A stretch of DNA of 18,377 nt, from the NCBI GenBank assembly GCA_030039915.1, contig JASHUP010000116.1, positions 1 through 18,377 of the forward strand, read 5' to 3'. The position numbers and the translations under genes are program-made. Positions 14,601-18,377 of the stretch are shown one piece after another. The DNA comes from Thermoplasmata archaeon. Its GTDB lineage: Archaea; Thermoplasmatota; Thermoplasmata; UBA184. Numbering within the stretch: position 1 is the stretch's first letter; each line of letters opens with the position of its first letter. The notes under the pieces were generated by a model. That model was not told the DNA's origin and made no database searches. It saw only the letters and a list, made by a program, of their open reading frames with translations.

Positions 14601-16785
14601 GCTCTACGGAGGCACGGGCACGATCTCGGTGACCGGATACACCACGACCGACGACTACATCGGGTTCAACCTCTACTACACGGGAGGCGCGACCGTGACG
14701 GACGTGGTCGCTACGGACGACGGGTCCTCGGACTACGACTCGCCGTTCAGCGGCGCGGTCGCGAACTACGGCAACCTGGCCGCGGGCAACGTGATCACCG
14801 ACGTGAGCACAACGGACTTCGGAGTGGGCGTGCGGATCGACACCGGTGCGACCGACAACTCGGTTTCGGGGGTCACCTCGACCGACGAGTCGACCGGCGT
14901 CTTTATCGACGACGCTGGGGCCGGTAACACGGTTTCGGACGTCACGGTGAACGACGCGATCGGAGTGATCATCGACCCGTCCGACGGCGAGGCGATCTCG
15001 GGAGTCAGCGTCACGGACGGCGGCGTCGGCGTGGCGCTCGCCGGAACCTGGGACGACACGGTCACGGGCACGACGGCCACGAACGACTCGCTCGGCGTCT
15101 ACATCCTGCCGTTCGACAATGATGAGGAGTTCATCGTTTCCCACGACATCACAGTGACCGATACGACGATCTCGAACGATTCGGTCGGGGTCTTCGTGGT
15201 GGAGTCGGGCGTGATCTCCATCGACGGAGTGACGGCTTCGCAGGCCGCGCTCTCGTCCCCCTGGGACGCGGGCCCGGTCGGGGTCGTCTCGGCGGTCATC
15301 ACCCTCGTGGCGTACCAGGTCTCGGTCTCCAACGTCGTCGCGACGAACTACCCGATCGGCCTCTACGATGAGGACTCGGGTTGGGGAGACTACGGTCCGG
15401 GGAGCATCTACGTCCAGAACCTGAACTCGACCGGTGGGGATTATGCGATGGTCCTGAACGACACCGGGTACGGATACTTCAACGACATCGGATCGTACCA
15501 GGACTACCAGGGCGTCTGGGCGAACTACGCGGAGGGGAACGACATCCTCGGCAGCAGCTTCGTGGACGACTCGAGCTACGGGGTGTCGCTCTGGTACTCC
15601 GAGGACAACTGGGTCTGGGACAGCACCTTCATCGGGGACAACGGCGCGACCAACGTCTACAGCGCCGCCCACATCCAGGCGTACTCGGGATACGAGGGGA
15701 ACGCGCCGAATTACTTCAACGCCCCCTACGCGCCGTACCCCGGTAACTACTGGGCCGACTGGCACACGTACTCCGGCAACGGCGGTCAGCTCGCTCCGTA
15801 CTACGTCGGCGACGGAAACTGGGACTTCTACCCGCTCAACGTTCCGGCTTCCGAAACCGCGGTCTGGTTCTACGAGTCGGGACTTCCCGCGGGAACCTCC
15901 TGGTCGGTGACGTTCGGCGGCGTGACGCAGAGCACGAGCAACGACTGGCTCGTGTTCGGCGCCGCGTCCGGGTCGGTCGCCTTCTCGGCCGGGGCCGTCA
16001 CGGGCTACACCGCGGCCCCCGCGTCGGGGACCGTCGACACCGCCACCGGAACGACCGCGGTGGACGTCACCTACTCCGAGAGCGCGACCGTCACCATCAC
16101 GGAGACGGGCCTGCCGGCCAACACCAAGTGGTCGGCGATCTTCGGAGGCACGACGGCGAACTCGACGACCTCGGCGATCACGTTCTCGGTCGCCGCCGGT
16201 ACCTATGCGTACCAGATCCCGCAGATCGCGGGCTACACCGCGTCGCCGTCCAGCGGCACGGTGACCGTGTCCGGGACCTACGAGATCGCGGTCGCGTTCA
16301 ACGAGGTCACGTACGCCGTGACGGTGTCGCAGAGCGGCCTCGGCAGCGGGCAGACGTGGTCGGCCACCATCAACGGGGTCACCCAGTCCTCGACGGGCGC
16401 GACGATCACCTTCTACCTCCCGAACGGGTCGTATACGGTGAAAGTGGCGAACGTGAGCGGCTACTCGGTCTCGAGCAGCAGCGTCGCGGTGACGGTCAAC
16501 GGCTCGCCCTCGGGAGCGGCGGTCTCGTACAGCCCCACCTCGACGACGTCGCTCGTGTCGAGCAGCACGTTCAACGAGTGGCTTGCGGTGGCGATCGCGA
16601 TCGCGGTGATCGCGCTCGTCCTCGGCCTCCTCGCGCTCTTCATGCGCCGGGGCAAGGAGCCGCAGTCCAGCGCCCAGCAGTGGAACCCGCCGCCGTCCGG
16701 ATCGACGGAAGGCGCCCCTCCCGCCTCGGGCGGCTCGGGGAGTTGGAGCGAAGGACCGCCCGCCGGGGGATCCCCGCCGAGCTGA
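11653..16785 (+). CDS. Giant membrane-anchored surface protein: thermopsin-like domain, acidic beta-helix and C-terminal repeats
   Basis: This 1710-residue protein is probably displayed on the cell surface. Residues 9-35 form a signal segment (FWLLPIVIAACAVMVL), followed by a Ser/Pro/Ala-rich linker. From about 145 to 475 it resembles thermopsin (peptidase A5): GITDYGLG, VVWAQNVVNYN, DTWNFSL, a DIVGGIEGSN phrase and PSAYNFGGETGETSTG. About 480-590 looks like the sheet-rich part that follows in such proteins. Residues 600-1380 form a repetitive, Asp/Asn/Gly/Thr-rich right-handed beta-helix of the NosD type, ending near GNYWADWHTY. Three repeats of about 75 residues follow (1401-1625), each with an ESGLPAGTSW-like motif. 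A transmembrane helix spans 1641-1666, then RRGKE and a Pro/Ser/Gly tail. Many N-glycosylation sequons are present. Thermopsin catalytic residues are not well established, so protease activity is unproven; adhesion or an S-layer role is equally possible. Confidence 0.88.
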   Translation: MSPSPPGRKAFWLLPIVIAACAVMVLPGGTFVASAGHPGNALASAAGVTSSVTPSLPNPLSSLSSGTAAPGAATATLPSSDSSSSFDVSPLSSSPYHLTSLPSYLQNTPWAEALVHPNSALHTLASLPNLQTLLHPDSVSDGGVFYPGYVAQPAPTGITDYGLGATPFSYNTSHIAGSVTFNTPPNATNPGAEFVINPSPGGQHQGAIGSVYTFGIQLNTMGVNVSIPGTYDAGTNSYNGVVWAQNVVNYNDSGIHFISDTWNFSLDSDAYMAQNSVYSGCNLNTAGANALLLANGGVFQCVGGTIPITSADYPITVTLYNNFTTNAQDRSQLAYGYSIYLGGVAQTLSGTSDTVVFNNTAPTWQSPAAPANNPANTIDPFSVTPTFGPDYGFQQDAEIDIVGGIEGSNAVFTSINGSASLQYSNASSGGWKNVPSAYNFGGETGETSTGIAETWTAGHTVNFDQGPTFAEGFWNSQPQAQVPMGSVHIAGSISPSFGFVFVSNTPPVLNPWTGGERDNMSWLPSTTGSFSTYLPPLSASWTTTYYVQAFADGYAETNTTVTAATSSLAITLTAAAGVDRAPLYMNGNAQASALAAAVGASASAPYTFADLTPNVNFTFDHVNDYGFPTFMVFYASGVTNELVVNGVYIGSDSAVSGNSYIYDSVRPITGVWEPNPEVFLDVGAYTSGIEIFDGANAQVLNQELFGDAPVYFNFGSMLDFWRESNAYVNDTLSIEGGAGVWVGDSVDTLVTNTTAVIEATGVQDVGSFSTTVTYVFAGLLAVGIEAYGSYNGVYSWVNATEESIGVEAGYDAAFYGLSPYYTEPGTYGLTANELNATYDAFDAELMASSGTTFNTVGAYDPEDYEAGGIELVGTNVTTINNLVVTDGYGFYFVDANDTTLNGFVLSGYVESGVNSETFFDFDTTFNNAVIDVPDSIAVVGIDSTDMTLSSPTVTDTYSGFTLEDTFGFTATNLVSSGSAFPYELYGGTGTISVTGYTTTDDYIGFNLYYTGGATVTDVVATDDGSSDYDSPFSGAVANYGNLAAGNVITDVSTTDFGVGVRIDTGATDNSVSGVTSTDESTGVFIDDAGAGNTVSDVTVNDAIGVIIDPSDGEAISGVSVTDGGVGVALAGTWDDTVTGTTATNDSLGVYILPFDNDEEFIVSHDITVTDTTISNDSVGVFVVESGVISIDGVTASQAALSSPWDAGPVGVVSAVITLVAYQVSVSNVVATNYPIGLYDEDSGWGDYGPGSIYVQNLNSTGGDYAMVLNDTGYGYFNDIGSYQDYQGVWANYAEGNDILGSSFVDDSSYGVSLWYSEDNWVWDSTFIGDNGATNVYSAAHIQAYSGYEGNAPNYFNAPYAPYPGNYWADWHTYSGNGGQLAPYYVGDGNWDFYPLNVPASETAVWFYESGLPAGTSWSVTFGGVTQSTSNDWLVFGAASGSVAFSAGAVTGYTAAPASGTVDTATGTTAVDVTYSESATVTITETGLPANTKWSAIFGGTTANSTTSAITFSVAAGTYAYQIPQIAGYTASPSSGTVTVSGTYEIAVAFNEVTYAVTVSQSGLGSGQTWSATINGVTQSSTGATITFYLPNGSYTVKVANVSGYSVSSSSVAVTVNGSPSGAAVSYSPTSTTSLVSSSTFNEWLAVAIAIAVIALVLGLLALFMRRGKEPQSSAQQWNPPPSGSTEGAPPASGGSGSWSEGPPAGGSPPS
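14788..15120 (+). repeat. Tandem 21-23-residue beta-helix coils inside the surface protein
   Basis: Five successive coils start near residues 1046, 1069, 1092, 1113 and 1135, each following the pattern NTVSDVTVTD, then GVxID. The spacings of 23, 23, 21 and 22 residues match one turn of a right-handed parallel beta-helix. DNA-level similarity is also visible (AACTCGGTTTCGG and AACACGGTTTCGG), suggesting growth by internal duplication. Acidic residues far outnumber Lys and Arg. Confidence 0.75.
15853..16527 (+). repeat. Three 75-residue repeats with the ESGLPxGTxW motif
   Basis: Units begin near residues 1401, 1476 and 1551. Each carries an ESGLPAGTSWSVTFGG-like phrase (ESGLPAGTSW, ETGLPANTKW, QSGLGSGQTW), then a sheet-rich stretch with GYTAAPASGTV or an equivalent. 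They resemble small Ig-like or PEGA-like stalk domains found in surface proteins of Thermoplasmatota and probably hold the beta-helix away from the membrane. Confidence 0.75.
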
Positions 16786-16822
16786 ACGACCGCCGGTAGA
16801 GCGGAACCAACCCCTTCCTATC

Positions 16823-16845
16823 CCCCGGGCCTCCCCGGCCCGGGG
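16823..16845 (+). terminator. Strong hairpin terminator after the surface protein
   Basis: CCCCGGGCC and GGCCCGGGG form a perfect nine-base stem around a TCCCC loop, followed by the T-rich TGACTCTTCTTTGG. It lies 38 bases after the stop, in the gap between two convergent genes. The T-tract favours termination of the rightward transcript. Confidence 0.7.
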
Positions 16846-16896
16846 TGACTCTTCTTTGGAACGCGCGAGGGAATTACCGGCCGTCCGTCCGGGCCG

Positions 16897-17601
16897 TTAC
16901 TTCGAGCTGGAGTAGACGGAGAGGTCGTCGTCCTGCTCGATCTCGAGCAGGTGGCCCAGTCGGTCGCGCTTGGTCCGGAGGTACGTGCGGTTGACCGGGT
17001 TCGGAGGTACCTCGACCGGGATCCGTCCGGTGATCCGCACGCCGTGCCGCTCGAGGTCCAGTACCTTTGCCGGGTTGTTCGTGAGGATCTGGATCGACCG
17101 CACATGCAGGGCGGCAAGGGAGTGCGCGGCGATCGCGTAGTCCCGCTCGTCGGGGCGGAACCCGAGGAGCTCGTTCGCCTGTACGGTATCGTATCCCGAG
17201 TCCTGGAGCTGGTAGGCGCGGATCTTGTTGACGAAGCCGATCCCTCGACCTTCCTGACGAAGGTAGAGGACCACCCCGCGCTCCATCTGCCCGATCCGCT
17301 CGAGGGATTCGATGAGCTGGTCGCGGCAGTCGCACCGGAGGGAGCCGATGGCATCGCCCGTGAGGCACTCCGAGTGGACGCGGACCGGGACGTCCTCCTG
17401 CTCGAAGACGTCGCCGTGGACGAACGCGGCGTGGTCCCGCTGATCGAGGCAGTTCTCGAACGCGACCACCTGGTATTCTCCGAACCGGGTAGGCAGGTTC
17501 GCGAGCGCCCGGATCCGCACGCAACTATCGGGTGCTCCCTCGCACTCGTGCTCCTCGCCTTCCTTGAGGAGACGTTCCACGATCGGCCCCGGGATGCCCA
17601 T
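16897..17601 (-). CDS. ribA: GTP cyclohydrolase II, riboflavin biosynthesis
   Basis: RibA opens GTP to 2,5-diamino-6-ribosylamino-pyrimidinone phosphate, releasing formate and pyrophosphate; it is the first step to riboflavin and FAD. The zinc ligands are Cys79, Cys90 and Cys92 in SECLTGDAIGSLRCDC. The GTP-binding and catalytic stretch YLRQEGRGIG is at residues 113-122, and LTNNPAKVLDLERHGV near the C-terminus is typical. The protein has 234 residues, longer than the roughly 200 of E. coli RibA because of an N-terminal stretch of about 28 residues with two cysteines. No RibB domain is fused. The ATG at 17601 is the best start, with a TATA-like GTTATC about 30 bases upstream and no ribosome binding site. 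It may be transcribed after asnA (113-base gap) or alone. Confidence 0.93.
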   Translation of the reverse strand: MGIPGPIVERLLKEGEEHECEGAPDSCVRIRALANLPTRFGEYQVVAFENCLDQRDHAAFVHGDVFEQEDVPVRVHSECLTGDAIGSLRCDCRDQLIESLERIGQMERGVVLYLRQEGRGIGFVNKIRAYQLQDSGYDTVQANELLGFRPDERDYAIAAHSLAALHVRSIQILTNNPAKVLDLERHGVRITGRIPVEVPPNPVNRTYLRTKRDRLGHLLEIEQDDDLSVYSSSK

Positions 17602-17714
17602 GGTCGGTGCACGGGGACTCCCCCCGGGACCTGATAACGGTTCAGGGCGACCGGAACGAACGGAAAGCAGGGGGTGCGGGGGGAACCGCGCCCCCTTCGG
17701 GCTTCGCGGTGGCG

Positions 17715-18377
17715 CTACGTCAGAACGTGGATGTTGTGCTGCGCGCTGATCTCCCGCAGACGCTTCGGCCAGACGGTGACCGTCACCTCGCCGATGTGCG
17801 CCTTGCGCAGCAGGAGCATCTGCGTTCGCCCCTGGCCGATCCCTCCCCCGATGCTGAGCGGGATCTGGCCGTTGAGGATCGCCTGGTGGTAGGGCAGCTT
17901 GAGGAAGTCGAGCTGTCCGGACATCGCGAGCTGCTGACGGAGGGTCTCCGCCGTCACCCGGATGCCCCCCGACATGAGCTCGTGGCGACGCCGGGTGACG
18001 GGGTTCCAGACGAGGATGTCGCCGTTCAGGCCGTGCATCGGCCGTCCGTCGGCGGACCGGGTCTCGGTGACCCAATCGTCGTAGTCGGCCGCGCGCATCT
18101 CGTGCGGGTAGCCGTCCGCGAGCGGCCAACCGATCCCGATGATGAAGAGCGCGGGATACTTCTGGAGGATCGCGGTCTCGCGCTGCTTGCGGGGAAGGTC
18201 GGGGTACGCTTCGAGGAGCTCCTCCGCATGCAGGAAGCGGATCTCGTCGGGGAGGCTCGGGTACCGTGGGTCCTTCAGTTGAGGGAACAGCCGAAAGAGA
18301 TGCTTCTGGGCTCCCGTGAGGACGTTCCAGATTCGTCGGACGGTGTCTTTGAGGTAGTCGAGGTTTCGGTCCTCTAC
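17715..18377 (-). CDS. asnA: Aspartate-ammonia ligase (asparagine synthetase A), N-terminus cut off by window edge
   Basis: AsnA makes asparagine from aspartate, ammonia and ATP and has a class II aminoacyl-tRNA synthetase fold. The visible 220 residues are the C-terminal two thirds; the whole protein should be about 330. They follow the E. coli enzyme closely in my reading: the SEELL-like HAEELLEAYPDL, the IIGIGWPLADGYPHEMRA block, DYDDW, LNGDILVWNP, and the class II motif 3 region SIGGGIGQGRTQMLLL with its active-site arginine, ending in KAHIGEVTVTVWP. This resembles bacterial AsnA more than the AsnRS-like archaeal synthetase, so the gene may have been acquired by transfer; phylogeny would decide. 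Start and promoter lie beyond base 18377. Confidence 0.92.
   Translation of the reverse strand, partial: VEDRNLDYLKDTVRRIWNVLTGAQKHLFRLFPQLKDPRYPSLPDEIRFLHAEELLEAYPDLPRKQRETAILQKYPALFIIGIGWPLADGYPHEMRAADYDDWVTETRSADGRPMHGLNGDILVWNPVTRRRHELMSGGIRVTAETLRQQLAMSGQLDFLKLPYHQAILNGQIPLSIGGGIGQGRTQMLLLRKAHIGEVTVTVWPKRLREISAQHNIHVLT

Noticed and set aside
14788..15120. Possible CRISPR array or DNA tandem repeat
   Set aside because: The periodicity is in codons (21-23 residues), lies within an uninterrupted reading frame and varies in length; there are no identical repeats with unrelated spacers.
14584..15765. A 393-residue open frame on the minus strand with repeats
   Set aside because: It only mirrors the repetitive beta-helix coding sequence on the other strand.
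16897..18129. A 410-residue fusion protein spanning ribA and the preceding gene
   Set aside because: The frame is open upstream of ribA only by GC content; the upstream part is the shadow of asnA in another frame, and RibA homology begins shortly after the ATG at 17601.

Overview
The window looks like a piece of a GC-rich archaeal chromosome, most probably from a terrestrial or acidophilic lineage of the Thermoplasmatota. The evidence is indirect. AT-rich TATA-like boxes stand about 26 bases before, or just upstream of, several starts, so that at least two starts look leaderless or nearly so. There is a thermopsin-type (peptidase A5) domain in a giant surface protein, and that protein carries the ESGLPAGTSW-type repeats common in surface proteins of these archaea. 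No rRNA or tRNA gene, CRISPR array or insertion sequence was seen, and lineage cannot be fixed from this window alone.

Bases 1-7110 hold an aerobic carbon monoxide dehydrogenase locus arranged as two divergent operons around a 154-base promoter region. The leftward arm is coxM-coxS-coxL (FAD, 2Fe-2S and molybdenum subunits); coxL runs off the left edge. Its active-site loop reads AYRCSFR, the signature of true form I (Mo-Cu) CO dehydrogenase. The rightward arm is moaA (first step of molybdopterin synthesis), coxD (MoxR-type AAA+ ATPase), coxE (VWA protein) and then coxG (SRPBCC protein). moaA/coxD, coxD/coxE and coxS/coxL all join through ATGA overlaps. Together the genes can make the enzyme, start its cofactor, mature its Cu-S-Mo centre and possibly pass its electrons to quinone.

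Bases 7111-11406 hold short, mostly monocistronic genes: a GyrI-like ligand-binding protein, a polytopic membrane protein, the methionine sulfoxide reductase MsrA, a LysE/RhtB exporter, an OsmC-type peroxidase, a small membrane protein, and a MOSC-domain protein that may again touch molybdenum cofactor or sulfur chemistry. MsrA and OsmC point to oxidative stress defence, which fits an aerobic life.

Bases 11653-16785 encode one 1710-residue membrane-anchored surface protein: signal segment, thermopsin-like domain, a long acidic beta-helix with 21-23-residue coils, three repeats of about 75 residues, a transmembrane helix and a short tail. A strong hairpin terminator follows. Convergent to it are ribA (GTP cyclohydrolase II) and a partial asnA (ammonia-dependent asparagine synthetase), which runs off the right edge.
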